64,000 nt of DNA from Isoetes taiwanensis. Its lineage: Eukaryota > Streptophyta > Lycopodiopsida > Isoetales > Isoetaceae. Made by a program: the position numbers and the translations under genes. Shown piece after piece: positions 50,077-62,544 of the stretch. Each line of letters begins with the position of its first letter. Positions within the stretch are counted from its first letter, which is position 1. The stretch lies in NCBI GenBank assembly GCA_021234155.1, contig JAJEKV010000087.1:3713242-3777241 (forward strand), written 5' to 3'. The notes below the pieces were generated by a model. That model searched no databases. It saw nothing but the letters and a program-made list of their open reading frames with translations, and was not told the DNA's origin.

Positions 50077-50085
50077 TATATAAAT
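50077..50085 (+). promoter_or_regulatory. Core promoter A (TATA box plus ACGCT motif)
   Basis: TATATAAATCC followed by TTCACGCTCTCAA. Upstream is TTATTCACGCTAAGAG. The same arrangement recurs at 51,299. Confidence 0.5.
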
Positions 50086-50139
50086 CCGGTTCACGCTCTC
50101 AAGACCTCCATTACGTCCCAATTTTTTTTACGCCCCGCC

Positions 50140-50459
50140 ATGAAGCGTTGACCTCATTTTCGACCTTCATGAAGAACCCGAGGTCTCCTCAAAGAGGCGT
50201 CGGGTTGAAGAACCAGCTCAATTCCCCCCTCATTGATTTTTCTTTCCCAATTCTCCTCGATTAGATTCGGAGGATGATTCTGATTTCGTTATGGAAGAGG
50301 AGGAGTTGAGCTCCTCTGATTCCTCTGATTCTGAAGAGGAGGAAGAGGAGGAAGAGGAGGAAGAGGAGGAGATGTCCTCCCAAGAGCATGAAACGGCTAC
50401 GCCCGGGGGTTGGCTTGACCACAGAAGCGGAGAATGAAATCTCGGAGGAGGAGGAGGAG
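50140..50459 (+). pseudogene. Degraded acidic nuclear-protein-like ORF
   Basis: The frame downstream of promoter A reads EEPEVSSKRRRVEEPAQFPP, with a possible nuclear-localisation KRRR. A TGA follows, then FPNSPRLDSEDDSDFVMEEE and a long Glu run encoded by GAG/GAA repeats. A short ATG frame (MKR) precedes it in another frame. The acidic run and basic patch suggest a nuclear protein, but the stops make function unlikely. The GGA repeat at 50,440-50,480 is open in several frames. Confidence 0.35.
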
Positions 50460-51298
50460 GAGGAGGAGGAGGAGGAAGAAGGTCGACAATTCGACCAGTT
50501 TTTGGAGTGGTTAAGAGATGAACCAGGTTTGCATGTGATTTCTTTTTGTTTTTTGTTTTTGCACCTTTCTTTCTTTTCTAACACCTTTCTTTCTTCTTTG
50601 TTGCAGGCGTGGAAGAAGAGTGATGCAGATCCCGGGCGGCCCATTTTTTGTTTCCATTCTTACAGAAGTTTTGGACACGCCTCCGGGCATTTTTTTTCTG
50701 TAAATTGTGTGAAAAGCCTTCGGGCAACTGCTTCCAAGCCTTCGGGCATCTGTACATACAACTGTTTTTAATGAAATCAAACAGTTTTCTTCATAAACTT
50801 TGTCTTCAAACAGTTTTCTTCAAACAGTTTTTCTGTACATAAAATTTTTTGGATAAAATCAAACTGTATTCTCAATTATTTTGGCTCCAAGTCTGTTTTT
50901 TCTAAAATTTTGTCTCTCTAGAATTTTGTATCTACAAATTTTGTCTCAACAAAGTCTCGAACACTATAAATCAACCACATGAGAAATCTACGATTCGATC
51001 CACAAGAACCATAGGAAATTTTCCTATCTGACCTAAAACAATTCCCCAACCTTACAAGTCATTTTTAGCCTTCATAATTTTGCCTTTAAAATCATTTTTA
51101 ATGTAGCCTATATAAAATTTCTAAATTCTATTTTTTTGAATGCAATAAATGGAATAAAATCATGGAGAATTTATTGCATGAAATGCAATATTCTCCATAT
51201 ATACCATATACATGTCATGTATCGGCGGAAGAAGGCCGATGCCAGCGTGTTAATTCAAGCAATCAATTATTCACGCTTAACTTTTTTCTAATTGTGCC

Positions 51299-51307
51299 TA
51301 TATAAAT
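51299..51307 (+). promoter_or_regulatory. Core promoter B, paralogous to promoter A
   Basis: TATATAAATCC followed by TTTTACGCTCTCAA, with TTATTCACGCTTAAC upstream, 1,222 bp from promoter A. A weaker third relative (TATATAGCGGTTTACACGCT) lies near 52,059. Confidence 0.5.
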
Positions 51308-52593
51308 CCATTTTACGCTCTCAAAGTTCCTACATTTTCTTCCTTCCTTCATAACGATTTTGCGGTTGCGCCCTGCATGTTTTGGATCCGCCGTCCAAAT
51401 CTTGGTGAGCAGATTTATATTCATCAATGTTAGATGTTTGGTTTCGGCAATTCCTAACTTACTAAAAGACTCGCCTTTTGTTCTTCAGAGCATCAGTGAG
51501 AGGAAATCGAGACTCTTAATTAAAACCAAAAGCAGAGGACTAAGGTCGAAATAATCGAAAAAGCCTCGGAATTAAAACCACAAGCATAGTCCTCCGTTCT
51601 TGAATCCTTCCAGCCTCGAGAACTCAAGGTTAGTTTTCATTTAGTTTTAAGTTGCATCTCAATGGCGTGTTTAATCCAAGAAGACAAGCTTTTGCATTTG
51701 CTTTCGGGCGGAGGAAGAGATGATGTTTATGAAAACCAGAATAGTTTTTTTATAAACTTCATCTTCTTTTGTTTCGAAAATTCTTGAGTTTCTCGTCCTG
51801 AATTAATCATGCTATTGCATGCAAGTTTCTATTATGAATAAGTGTAGTAGAAAGCATTAGAAAAATCTGAAAGATAATATTTGAAACACTAAAGCGTGTT
51901 TTAGGGTAACTTTAGCCTTCAACATGAATACGCATTTCGGCGTGCATTCAGGGAGGGAGGAAAAAAACCCGCATGGATAGATAAGTAAATAGATAAAGGC
52001 CGGGCAATTATTTACGCGGCTCACTCTGGAATGCACGCCCGGCGTGTATAGTTTTCCTATATAGCGGTTTACACGCTGGCGTGCAAACAATTGTATCCCT
52101 ACTTTCAACTTTTACGCTAAAACACGGGCGTGTCTCTTAGTTTCTAAGTTTATAAATAAAAGAAATATAACACGCCGGCGTGAATACCGACTACTAAAGC
52201 TCACTTCCTATTGATAGATGCCGGGTTACATTAATCACCGGTTGGTGGCGAAGATGGATTGGAATTACATTTGGGCCAGCAATCACCGCGGCCCAGCTCG
52301 GTTCGGCTCCAATCTCGGTCCGGTTGAACGCGGTAGAGCACCGGTTCGGTGGAGCACCGATCTTGCAACCCGGAGTACTTGGATCAAGTAATGATGATGG
52401 CAGCAGAGAGGGCAATGATAGATCTGGGCTGGGGCCCTTGCAACGCACGGAGGCTCGCCCTCTTATCTAATCACCGAGAATGCAAGTACATGCATTGATC
52501 GAGAGTGAATCTCGCATCCGTCATTTCGAGATTCAAAATGAGGCTAGCGTTTTCTTAGTGGTTAGCCTCTATGCCCGGATGCCCCAACACGAA

Positions 52594-52690
52594 CCACTAC
52601 CACAGTGTATACGATGCAATGGAGATGGCTCAACCAATGGAACCACTACCGCAGACGCTTATACGATGCATTGGAGGTTCAACCAATGGA
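52594..52690 (+). repeat. Tandem duplication of about 51 bp
   Basis: Two adjacent copies share CCACTACC, TATACGATGCA and TCAACCAATGGA. Local open frames across them are not supported as a gene. Confidence 0.7.
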
Positions 52691-53640
52691 GCTTGAGGAG
52701 GTGGAGCAGAGGTGGAGCAAAGGGGGTGGTGGAGCTAGAGCACGGTGTTTTTGGCTGGGGTTTTACGAGAAGAATTCACTATGCCGCAATGGAAATGGGA
52801 GATCGATAGCCCGGCTACCAATGGATTGGGCTTGAAGCAATGAATGCGGGATTTTGTCCGGTTTATCCGGTTTATCCAGATTATATACAATTGTAATCTT
52901 TTTCCAATGAATACAACAAATTTTGTCTACTTCTATATTTCTACAATGTAATACATGTTACATACCTTTTTTTAAGCGGTTTCTTGGCCATGCAACAAAT
53001 GTTCCAACACTTTCTCCAACCGTATCCCCCAGGGGTATCTGCGAGGTAAAAGCTTCATCCATCCATAGCGCCCGATTAATCAGCATAACTTTCGGACATA
53101 CTTATCCCCAGCCGGAATTCCATGACGGTTCTGATCGGATCGATGGAGTCGATCTTGCATAATCCTACTTTCCTTTTTCGATTTGTAGTTAACATGAAAC
53201 ATTCATCTTCGACCTGCCGAGAAAATTGCTATTGAACACCTACTATTGGAAATTAATGTTCAAGCTATTGGAATGAGATGAGTACCTTTAATTTCAGTAG
53301 CCATTCTTGAGAAGCTGATTTGAGTCTCCTCGGCTGATTTGAGAAGTCAAGCTATATGGAAACTCGGCGGTCGGGAAAATTCGAATTAGAAGAAAGATTA
53401 GGTTAACTACGTTTAGGCGGGATAAATTTGGAGGGATTTTAAAAACTTAATGAAAGAAGTGTGGACGGGTCTTCGCCATCATTATTATTTGTATGTGTCA
53501 AGAATATTTCAAAACTGCATTTTGTGTTTTCTTGAAATTCAAATTTCTCTATTTCTACCAAATGCGGGTAGAAAAAGCTATTTCTTCTTCGGCTGTGAGC
53601 GTGATCCGAGCGACCTTCGACTTACTAGGCGACTCCGGAG

Positions 53641-53778
53641 ATGTCTTCTAAAGCGAATCGAGGTCGAGGCGGACGGGGGCAGGGAGGAAGCGGTGGAAGA
53701 GGAATCTCTAAACCCGGCTCTTCTCAAGTTTTGAGAGGGGCGTTGATCGAGAATACAGAATACAGAACCCTATTCAAG
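53641..53778 (+). CDS. Likely first exon with RGG-box, unknown gene
   Basis: ATG followed by 46 codons and a good donor (TTCAAG/GTATTT). The start reads SSKANRGRGGRGQGGSGGRG, an RGG/GAR-type region common in RNA-binding proteins, followed by VLRGALIENTEYRTLFK. Downstream exons were not joined with confidence: candidate remnants lie at 54,250-54,340 (DPDAVPYDLTLDDEGRF) and beyond. Confidence 0.4.
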
Positions 53779-54325
53779 GTATTTAATTTGCCCACGGAGA
53801 ATACACCTTGTGTGGAGAGTATTATGCTTGCATGAATTTGAGATATTTCCTTTCACTTAATATGCTTTGCATGAGTTTGAGTTATTATGCTTTGCATGAA
53901 TTTTAAGTATTAACATCGGTTAATGCTCGATTGTCCGATTACGTAGAACATAATTTTGCTCGCTTTTTATATATAGAATATAAGCGGTGTTAGGCAGTTG
54001 GAGATAGCAATGTTCAATGAGGTTAAATAGTGTGAAATATGGATTCATGAAGGGTATGTAGCTTAAAATGTGGATGCAAAATAATTTAGTTTCAAATTAA
54101 CGATAGCATGGTCAATAATAGGAGATACCAACATGGCGTGATTTGTACTAATTTAGGTTTAAATGCCGCCAAGCGTGATCTCTTGTTACGAAAAGTACTC
54201 TAAAAAGTGCTCATCTTCATTTGCGGTGCTCAAGAGGAAGAAAACCCCTACTAATTCGGGTTTCTAATCACGCCAAGAAAGCAAAAGGCGCGACCCGGAT
54301 GCGGTACCATATGATCTCACCTTAG

Positions 54326-55400
54326 ATGATGAAGGGCGATTCTTATAGCAACCACGACACCGCACATAGAAGAGGAAATGGGCGAGGGTGCCGAAGTGAG
54401 TACGTTGACCTTGCCAAGACAAATGGCAAGCTCGACTTAACTCTCTTTCGAGGAAAAAGGAAGCGGAACAAGATGGCCAAACAAGGGATCCTAATCTCTT
54501 GTGAGGAAGAGGATGACACCAAGCGCAAATTGCTCTTGGAGATTACATGAAGCGGAAGAAAGATCCGCTTCGGACTTACTCCTTTGTGAGAGCTCTCGAT
54601 ACAAGGATACGTTCATGAAGGCGAGATGTGAGCGGTGAGACATGTTTTAAGTATGGTTGGCCAACCAATGTGATTCGCCAATATCTATTTGCCAAGGGGT
54701 TACACCGTATGCGTAGAGGCATGTTCACTAACCGACACCAAGTCACTATTTGCGGCAAGCTGGGGAATTAGCTGACTTGAAAGCTTCTAAAGGGTCCTAG
54801 ATCTAGGGAAGAATGTTCAACCGCGGTTGTCGAAGGCATGGAGGCTTCGTTTTTGAGAATGAACGGGGACAGAGTGGCAACTAGAGGCCATGAACAAGTG
54901 AATAAAATACGCCGACCATTATCCATTGGGTCTTAAGGAAACTTTTGCGATCCATGTGAAGTCCCTCATCCAGTTCACCAAGCTCCATTTATGTTAGCTG
55001 GAGATATGATCCGAAGACATGCCATGGAGATTGTTCGAGCATGATTAGTAATCCGGGTCAAATGCCTATGCCGTGGATGTGCTACCTTGGGATATGATCT
55101 CGAACAAGCTCTTGCAGGTGGGCCTAACGCCCAGGAGCTATTATCAAGTGATGATATTAAATATGTCATCATCGGCGGCAAACATTAGTTGAGGCACAAA
55201 AAGGCCATCATCGAGCAGGCGAGAACAAACAGGGCAAAAAGTGTTCTACAATCACTATGCATTATAGGAGGTGTCATTATCTTGGATGCCAATACTTCAC
55301 CCGCGATTTTGGCCGAGATTAGTGCAACTTTTGAATGAAATGGGGAAGACATTTCTATACAAAAGGTAATCAACCTGGTTTCATAAATTGTATTCACGCC
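54326..55400 (+). pseudogene. Coding remnants of an unknown gene
   Basis: Open pieces include LAKTNGKLDLTLFRGKRKRN (54,326-54,550), LGYDLEQALAGGPNAQELLS and GGVIILDANTSPAILAEISA (about 55,080-55,330). Each piece is interrupted by stops within 20-60 codons, so the region is decayed. Family not recognised. Plus-strand order suggests they belong with the RGG exon and the later pieces. Confidence 0.3.
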
Positions 55401-55859
55401 CGGTGCTTTGAAATCAAACCAATTCACGCCGCGTGTTTTGAAAATCAATCAATTCCGAGGTGTGTTTTCAAGTCAACCAATTGATTTGAAAACACGCGCG
55501 GGCGTGAATTCGATTGATTTGAAAACACGCCCGGGCGGAATTGGTTTGATTTGAAAGCACCTGGCGGAATTGCATTAGTAACTTTATTCATTTCACGCCC
55601 GCGTGATTTTTCTCTTCATCAATTCTATTCAAATGCGGCCCCGGCGTGTTTCTATTCTATGATCTTGATTCAATGTGCGTACTATTGCAGTCCATACGTT
55701 GAACAAGCTGCACGCCCGGCCAACAAATGGGTGGAATATGGCTGTCCATTGCCCACGGGCAGGCGGGTCAAAGTCCGAGGCATTCAAGCTGCTTTGGGCG
55801 GACTGTCGCCATGAGACAATTATCTGGAGGAGAAGAAGAAGGCGCAAGAAAATCAAAGA

Positions 55860-56300
55860 AAAAAGGTGGTGATGACATTGCGGATCCTTACGAAAGCTCA
55901 TCCAAAGGTCGGGACCAACGGACTTCGTATAAGATTGTGTTTTGTAAGGAGGCGGTATGGCTCAAGTGGAATGAATTACAGGGCGCTTATGCACAAGGGA
56001 AGCTGCCGGATACTATGGGTAGGGTGCCTCCCGTTGATGTAAGCATTTTTGACTTGAATGTGACAGAGATGAGAAAGACTCGAGGGGCTAGGCAGACCTT
56101 TGAGACCATTTGGGTTTTAGACCGATTGCTTAAAGAAGGAAGTCTTATACAAGAAGGGTGCTTTCACCAAGGATAGGATGTCCTTCGTTGAGTCTTTGCT
56201 AGATCATGTAAAGGATATGCATACAATGAAGTCATTTGTAGGAGCTGAGTTACAAAGGCTATCGAGGGGGATGTGGCATTATCGAAATTGGATTCTTTGG
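55860..56300 (+). pseudogene. Coding remnant of an unknown gene
   Basis: A frame with KKKGGDDIADPYESSSKGRD, YKIVFCKEAVWLKWNELQGA and FETIWVLDRLLKEGSL. A one-base frame change near 56,160 leads on to DRMSFVESLLDHVKDMHTMK. Composition is clearly protein-like, but the family is unknown. Confidence 0.4.
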
Positions 56301-56780
56301 ACAAATACAAGGTCGTAATGATGACATCAAGAAGTTTGTGATACGGTCAAAGGACTTCCTAAAAGAATTGGAAGGCTAAAAATACAAAACATAAGGAGAC
56401 TCTACCCCTAAGGTCTTGGGCCGAGTTGAGAAGAAAAGTGGCCCTTGTGAAGAAGATTCTTGGAGAAGGCGACCTTTGTCCAAAGATTGGTCTCCATTGG
56501 GTACAAAAGGTCTCTTGCCAGATTCAACTTACGGCCTTAAAATATATCACTCTTTGTGTTGGATGTTAGGGGTGGGAGAGGAGATATGGGCATGAACCGG
56601 AAGGACTACGGTAGCTTCTTTACCATTTTGTATAGGATTGACAACTGAGAGGTCCTTCACTATTGTCATCGTTTGTCCTTGGTGAGTCACATCTGCATGC
56701 ACTATCTCTGCTGCTCATGATGGAGTGCCTCAAAGTTATTAGGGAGGGATGCCTAATATATATGATGTTAAGGATAATGA

Positions 56781-57442
56781 GTGCTTGAGCGAGCGGAAGA
56801 TGGCACATGTGATCTTTATTATGATATCCATCTTTGTCGGGACGAGGAATATGATATTGCTAAGGCCAAGGGTGACAATAGCGGTGCATGGGAATGTTTT
56901 CTTCTAGATGATCCGGACTTAAGAACTATATTCTTTCATACGGATCGGGATCGGTCGAACGAGGATGAGTCGGAAGAGGATGAGGATGGGACCCCCTCCT
57001 AAGTGGGGAAATCAAGTCTGAGCTACAAACTAAGGAGAAGGGCCCCTTAAATAAAAATGGATTTCCCCGTCTATGGCTGCTTACCTCGTCCGAGGCATTT
57101 GCTCCAATTGATACAACCTGCTTGGAGCTTCATGTTGGAGGTTATATTGCCCGAGAGGCTCTTATGGGTGCAAGAAGATGTCACTGCTTTGTGAGTGATG
57201 AGCAGGCCAAAGACTTTCTTGAACCATTCCTCATGCATGTGCTTGCCAAGTCTCCTAAAGGCCCTTATGGCAACCTGAAATCATCAGCAATCAAAAGTCT
57301 CGTAGACTTGTCCAATTCGAAAGTGGGCGTTGCTCCTGGAGAGGGAACTAGTAATCTGCGACTGATAAGGAAAGCAAAGAATGAACAAATCATTTTGCTA
57401 AAAGCGGTTGCTCAAAGTACCGCGGATGGATGGCGAACTTAG
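56781..57442 (+). pseudogene. Coding remnants of an unknown gene
   Basis: Two open pieces. 56,781-57,002 contains CDLYYDIHLCRDEEYDIAKA and an acidic end (EDESEEDEDGTPS). 57,122-57,442 contains LHVGGYIAREALMGARRCHC and KDFLEPFLMHVLAKSPKGPY. They lie in the same direction as the phosphatase-like exon that follows and could be one gene. No family recognised. Confidence 0.35.
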
Positions 57443-57929
57443 GGAATATCCTTGCCCACATTGGGGTGATGCAAGCAACAATAGAGTAGATTCACGGGTT
57501 AACAATGAAATAATTGTGAGGGAAACCGAAAATGAAGGCAAAACGGCGGCTCTAGTGATTCCACGAGGTTTGCCAAATCAATAATAAAATAATGTCAGTT
57601 GTGAAGGACGCAGCGGAACTAATAGAAAATAACAATTCTAACAGTCAGAAGAAGACGAAGATTAAGGGTGGCGGAGGGGAGAATGACGCCGATGACGGCA
57701 GCGAAACTGAAGATGATAGGTATGGCCTTGCCCACGAAATAGCGCCACGCGTGATTTAATTTGTATTACCTTTGAATTAAATCGCGCCAAGCGTGCTTTG
57801 ATTATTTTTTCGTTGTCAAAACTAAATCACGCCAGCGATTTGGTTATGACTATTTCAAATCACGCTTGGCGCGTTTGTATTGTTTGTGTTATCGTATCTT
57901 GCTGACCGGATACATGTTTGATGTTTCAG

Positions 57930-58494
57930 CTTCCATTGCGTTTCTAAGAAGGTTGTGGTGTTCGACCTAAACGGAGTCCTTTGCAAGACTTTTCCGAAAA
58001 ATAAAGTGGCTAGAGAACAGTTTCATCAGACACCAGTAGAATCAAACACCAAGTGGATCTATCGCGGCCGCACTTGAAGGAGATGCTAGACGAGGCATTC
58101 AGGTTATTTCGAGTTGGTATTTGGTCATCCATGGAACTAAGGAACATCAAGGATACTTTGGAGGCATTGGGGGAAATGCGTAGAAATTGGTTGACCCTTT
58201 GGGATCAGAACAAATGTGTGAAGTTCACTAATCCCAAGGATCCAACAGGCAAGCCTATCTTCATCAAACACTTGAGTAACATGATGGACGAACTTGGTAT
58301 CGAGAATAAGGATGATATAATCATAGTGGATGATGATGCTCTCAAATGCTTCTACAATCAAACACAGCCCCCGAATCCACCATCTTACGATCCAAAAACT
58401 TTGGGACGGTGATTTTTGGGTGAAGTTTGTGTCTATTATGCATAATTTGGCTATGGGGATGGCGGTGGGTGAAGTGTTAGATTCGCACCCTTAA
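57930..58494 (+). pseudogene. NIF/FCP1-like HAD phosphatase domain, frameshifted
   Basis: A good acceptor (GATGTTTCAG) opens a frame with VSKKVVVFDLNGVLCKTF. This is the HAD motif I region of NLI-interacting-factor-like phosphatases, here DLNG instead of the usual DxDG; plant relatives with D-L-N-G are common. After a one-base break near 58,070 the next frame has HLKEMLDEAFRLFRVGIWSS, then LTLWDQNKCVKFTN, KPIFIKHLSNM and IIIVDDDALKCFYNQTQP, matching motif II and III areas. A second frame change near 58,410 leads to DFWVKFVSIMHNLAM. Such enzymes remove phosphate from Ser/Thr in nuclear proteins. This copy is probably dead. Confidence 0.65.
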
Positions 58495-58799
58495 CTGGAT
58501 AGAACGGGGTGACATGGAACCACACCTTGTTAAATACGTGGAAAAACATGGATTGATCCCTTAATGTTTTATTGGAATATATGATATTTTTGTATGATAT
58601 TTGTGCCATGTATCGATAATTTCGAGTCTGGAATTGCCTCGCAAATAATGCAATTTGTTATTATCAAACCTAATATTATCATCTATTGAGCAAGCAATAT
58701 TTGTCTCATCTATGTTAGCAACTTGCTCTTCATTTCTGCATATTTCAATTCGCATATGAAAAGTCACACGTGAATCGCAACCTTATGTTATTTTTGAAG

Positions 58800-60790
58800 T
58801 CCAAAAAAAAAGATTAAAAAAAACAAAAACCCCCTAGAAGACAATAGCAGGTTGGCGTGATTTTGGAGTTGACATAATCCCAATTTAATTGGATGATGGT
58901 TTGGATTTGACGCCTTGTTCTTGGTCTGATCCGAGGTGTGCATGAATAGTCCTGTATCAGGACGTACAGGACTAACACTCCCCCCCACCAAACGACACTC
59001 AGGGATGAGAAAAGGGGGAAGGGTCTCAGGCGGTGGAAACCCAGCAACTGCAAAGTCATCTTGGCGTGTATGAGGGCGGTCGCAGATTGGTAGTTGGCAA
59101 TGAGGTCGTGGCGTGCCATGAGAGCTTCAGGAGTATTAAGACCAATGGCTTGATGGGCGTCAATAGGAAACCCGGAGTGGACCATTTCTTCGAGGGCACG
59201 GTGGGCCTCAGCAAGGACAAACTGGCATTCCATGAGAAGGCAAGTCTGAAGGCCAAAAGCACTGATGCTGGCATTGGGGTTGCAATAATAGATAGGACGC
59301 TTCCTGACAAGAGAACTCGAAAGAAGGACTTTAAAGCAGCACAAAAACCTGTTGTCTGTGTACAGAAGGATCCGGGGAGGTGGCAGCACGGTCCAAAAAT
59401 TGATCTAGACCTCAGACATCGTGAGTAGGCGTCTGCCAACCGCGTTCATTAGGGATGAAGATCCAATTGCCAGTATGCTCCAAGGTAGCACCGTCCTCCC
59501 AATTAGAGCGGCGAACAAAGGATTTAGTATGTAGCAGGGCCTCCATAAACAAAATGGGATCGTCCAGGGATTTGGCCTCTAAATTGATGAGATGGCTGGG
59601 CAAATCCGAGACGGTGGAAATGAGTTGGTGGTGGATGCTTTGAATATTGGCGGCGCCGCTTAGAGTAGGGAAACCAAAAAATTACCAAAAAATAAAAACA
59701 CAGGAAAAAAAACGGAAATCATCGGGTACTCGTGGTTTACGTATCTCATAAACCAATTGGTTTTGGTTATTCCTCCTCTTCTTGTTAGAATGAGTCTTTT
59801 AAGTGCACAAATAATAGCATAGGCTAGGTTCGAAAAATGGGTCATCCAAAAAATTTAGTGGTCCGTGTTGCCTTTCACCCTCTAGACCCACAAGCATTAT
59901 AAATGGGATCCTATGCAATCACATAATATGCTATCATAGTAGCTTGTTATAAAATAATTTTGAAATTCTCTTTAGTATTGCTTAGGACATGGATGTCAGG
60001 TTTTGATGATTTCTCTACACTCTTCTTATTATGCACGTGTGATGCTTTCGAGAAGCTTGATATTCAGCACTGGGGCGTGGAGGGGCACCCAAGGAAGCAT
60101 ACAGAGAATGAGCAGTGCTCGTTTGCGTGGGCTTCTGGGCCTGCTCCCTGAATTCTCGAACAAGATCTGCATCAAGGGCACTGCACCACTGGTCCCAATC
60201 AGAGCCGGACAGCACAATGTACACTGGAGGAGAAACCCAACCCGTCGGTATAGTCTGACTGTCCAGAAAGGCACGCAGCGTGTTGTAGCCGCCCAGGTGT
60301 AATAAATAAATTTGGGCAAACGGGAGGTCCTCAGCGTCAGATAAATTCTTTCTCACCTGTTGGAGCGTCTCGGCTTGCCACAGAGGGAGGGGATGAGCAA
60401 GCTCAGGCATGTACTCAGTGCTGAAAGTGTTTGCTTGAGCAGGATCCTGTAAATACTGATTGTTTTGTAATAACAACCAGTGAGCGTCAGGGTTGCCTTG
60501 AAAAATTCGATTGGGCCCATCCGAGAATCTGTCCTGTGTATCATCCAGATAAAAATCATGAAGAACATAAGCCATAGGCTGGACAACACGGAAGATGATG
60601 AAATCTGGATCTGCACAGTGGAGAAGACCATAGCTAACAGAGCACAGAGTAAGCCTTCGTCTTCAATGGAAAGGTCAGGCAGATCTGAAGAAAATCCGTA
60701 CTGCCAAGGGGCTCATTAAGCTGGCCGTGTCGAATACCACTTCAGAAGAAAAAGATGGCGTCGGGCAACGACAGCATTGTATATGCTTGA
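58800..60790 (-). mobile_element. Fragment of a second gypsy copy: ORF3 C-terminus plus start of the 3' LTR
   Basis: Read leftwards it matches ORF3 of the 23-34 kb element from VVARRHLFLLKWY onward (PLWQAETLQQVRKNLSDAED, VRRSNWEDGATLEHTGNWIF). It then reaches a polypurine tract and an LTR start at 58,977 with the same hairpin. The LTR breaks off at about 58,800. An unrelated insert of about 410 bp splits it near 59,650-60,060. Several frame breaks are present. It is diverged enough to show which parts of ORF3 are conserved. Confidence 0.85.
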
Positions 60791-61114
60791 GCAACAAGCA
60801 CTGTAATCTTGACATTTTGGGTAGCGTCTTCTTATTGGAAGGAGCCGAAGCATAATCGATAGTCTTTATCTCAATGCAGTCACTAGCAGTCGTTGGCATC
60901 CATCTCTTCTTTCAACACTTGACATAATTGGATGGGCACACCAAGTTCCTCACAGGAACAGGCTCCCACCAAGTCAGTTGATAGTCACGGCTATTTTCTT
61001 GTGCATACACCAATACCATTACATCTCTACATAATGCCATAATTTAGCACCAATGTGTGAAATGGTTATATGATACCTCTAGAGCATAGATGTAAATAAA
61101 TTCTCTAGTGGCAT

Positions 61115-61736
61115 TGTTATGGTTCACAACATTGAACCATACCTTTGATATATTCTATAAAGAATACCAAACTTCTTCAAACAAATCATAATCTCATAAC
61201 CTATAAACCATCCAGGTTTGCTGCACAATCCACAAAATAAACCGTTAGCAATGACAAAATGATCTAAGTATGAAATAAGACGACAAATAAGCACAGGTCC
61301 AATAAACATAACATACGAGTTACACCAATAACTCAAGATTGGTCAAGCTCTTAGTTCACCAAAACTAGAGCTAGATTTAGATTCATTAACCATTCTTTGG
61401 TAGTTCACCACCCAACTGGGTCACTTGGTGTTAAGAAGTGGCAGAATTATGGCAAGGCTTGTTGGCAATGGCGAAGCAATAAGCAAGGGCCGTCTATCAA
61501 AACATGATTGTGGTCACATGGTAAGGAGATATTCTAATTAGAGTCGTCTAATAATAACTATCCAGTCTATTGTGGTCACATATCCAGTTGGATGCTGCCT
61601 AGTGGTGTGACGTTAAAATACTATCTATCTATCTATCTATCTTTATAGTTACTCTTTTATAGTTACGTCTACCTTTTCCTTTGAAACCAATTTTGGCTTT
61701 AGGTCTTTTCATATTTATGTTTGAACTTTCTAAACA
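61115..61736 (-). repeat. Inverted copia-type LTR fragment (empty LINE site)
   Basis: The complement of the 5' LTR of the 41.5-kb element, from its CATAACA end to about the GTTTAAAGTTC block, so the LTR's first 225 bp or so are missing. It lacks the LINE and so shows the target before insertion. It has a short CTAT run near 61,620 not seen in the other LTR. Confidence 0.85.
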
Positions 61737-62079
61737 TATATGAAGTAGTTTGCCATTTTATTTTATTTTTGTCGCTCGCTAATATTTCTGCGCTGCAATC
61801 ATTTTCGATGTTTTGATGCCACGTATAATTTTTTTGGGCAATCTCCTCTTGCGATTTCGGCGCCTGGCTATTGGCCATGGCGGGCACGACCTCGGCTCGA
61901 GTGTTCACAACTACAAAACAGGGAAGAAAGGGCAAGCTTACAAGCAGGAATAAGAAGAAATAGTCGAAAAGAAAACCAGTTGCTGCTAAGCTCTCCGATG
62001 TTTGGTTATGGCGCCTCAAATGTTTTGTATGTTCTGGTTATGGTGATTGCTGGGCATTCAAGGCTGCCGGATAACTTAG

Positions 62080-62276
62080 GTGACAGAAACGGAAAAAAAA
62101 TTAGGGAAAGGGATCGGGATTAGTATGATGATCGAGCTGAACGTGATCCAGAAAGGGAGAGACATATGGAGAGGAGTAGAGACAGGAGAGCGGAGCTGTG
62201 ATCAAGATCGAGACAGGGATCGGAATTGGGATCGTGAGGACAGGTCCAGGGAAAGATTAGATAAACGGGGACGTTG
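62080..62276 (+). pseudogene. Arg/Asp/Glu-rich splicing-factor-like remnant
   Basis: Open pieces in two frames read as RD/RE repeats (PERERHMERSRDRRAE and DRDRNWDREDRSRERLDKRG), like the low-complexity arms of plant splicing factors and RNA helicases. Stops interrupt each frame. Confidence 0.35.
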
Positions 62277-62544
62277 AATTTGATATCGGTTCTATAATTA
62301 TAATCATCTGTCACATTGTTATGCATAGGGCAACCATTTCAAATCTTTTTGTTAAAGTTGTTTTTGATGTATCAAATCTAAAGCAGGTATAATCGAGGTA
62401 TTAAAGGTCAATTGTCCTAACATTTTAGGCACAGCACGTGCTTCAAAATCAAGGCCAAGCATATGATTAATGGATATTTGAGCCTTATCGTTTGACTCAA
62501 ACTGGGTAACAAATCTGAAATTGGATTCATTCTGAGGTAATGCA

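Noticed and set aside
50380-50560. Functional poly-Glu protein in the plus +1 frame from 50,388
   Set aside because: The Glu run comes from a GGA/GAG microsatellite open in several frames, and there is a stop or frame change on either side.
61699-62019. Minus-strand ORF with a hydrophobic segment (LFDYFFLFLLVSLPFLPC)
   Set aside because: It starts inside or beside the copia LTR fragment, has no supporting promoter or splice context, and overlaps low-complexity sequence.
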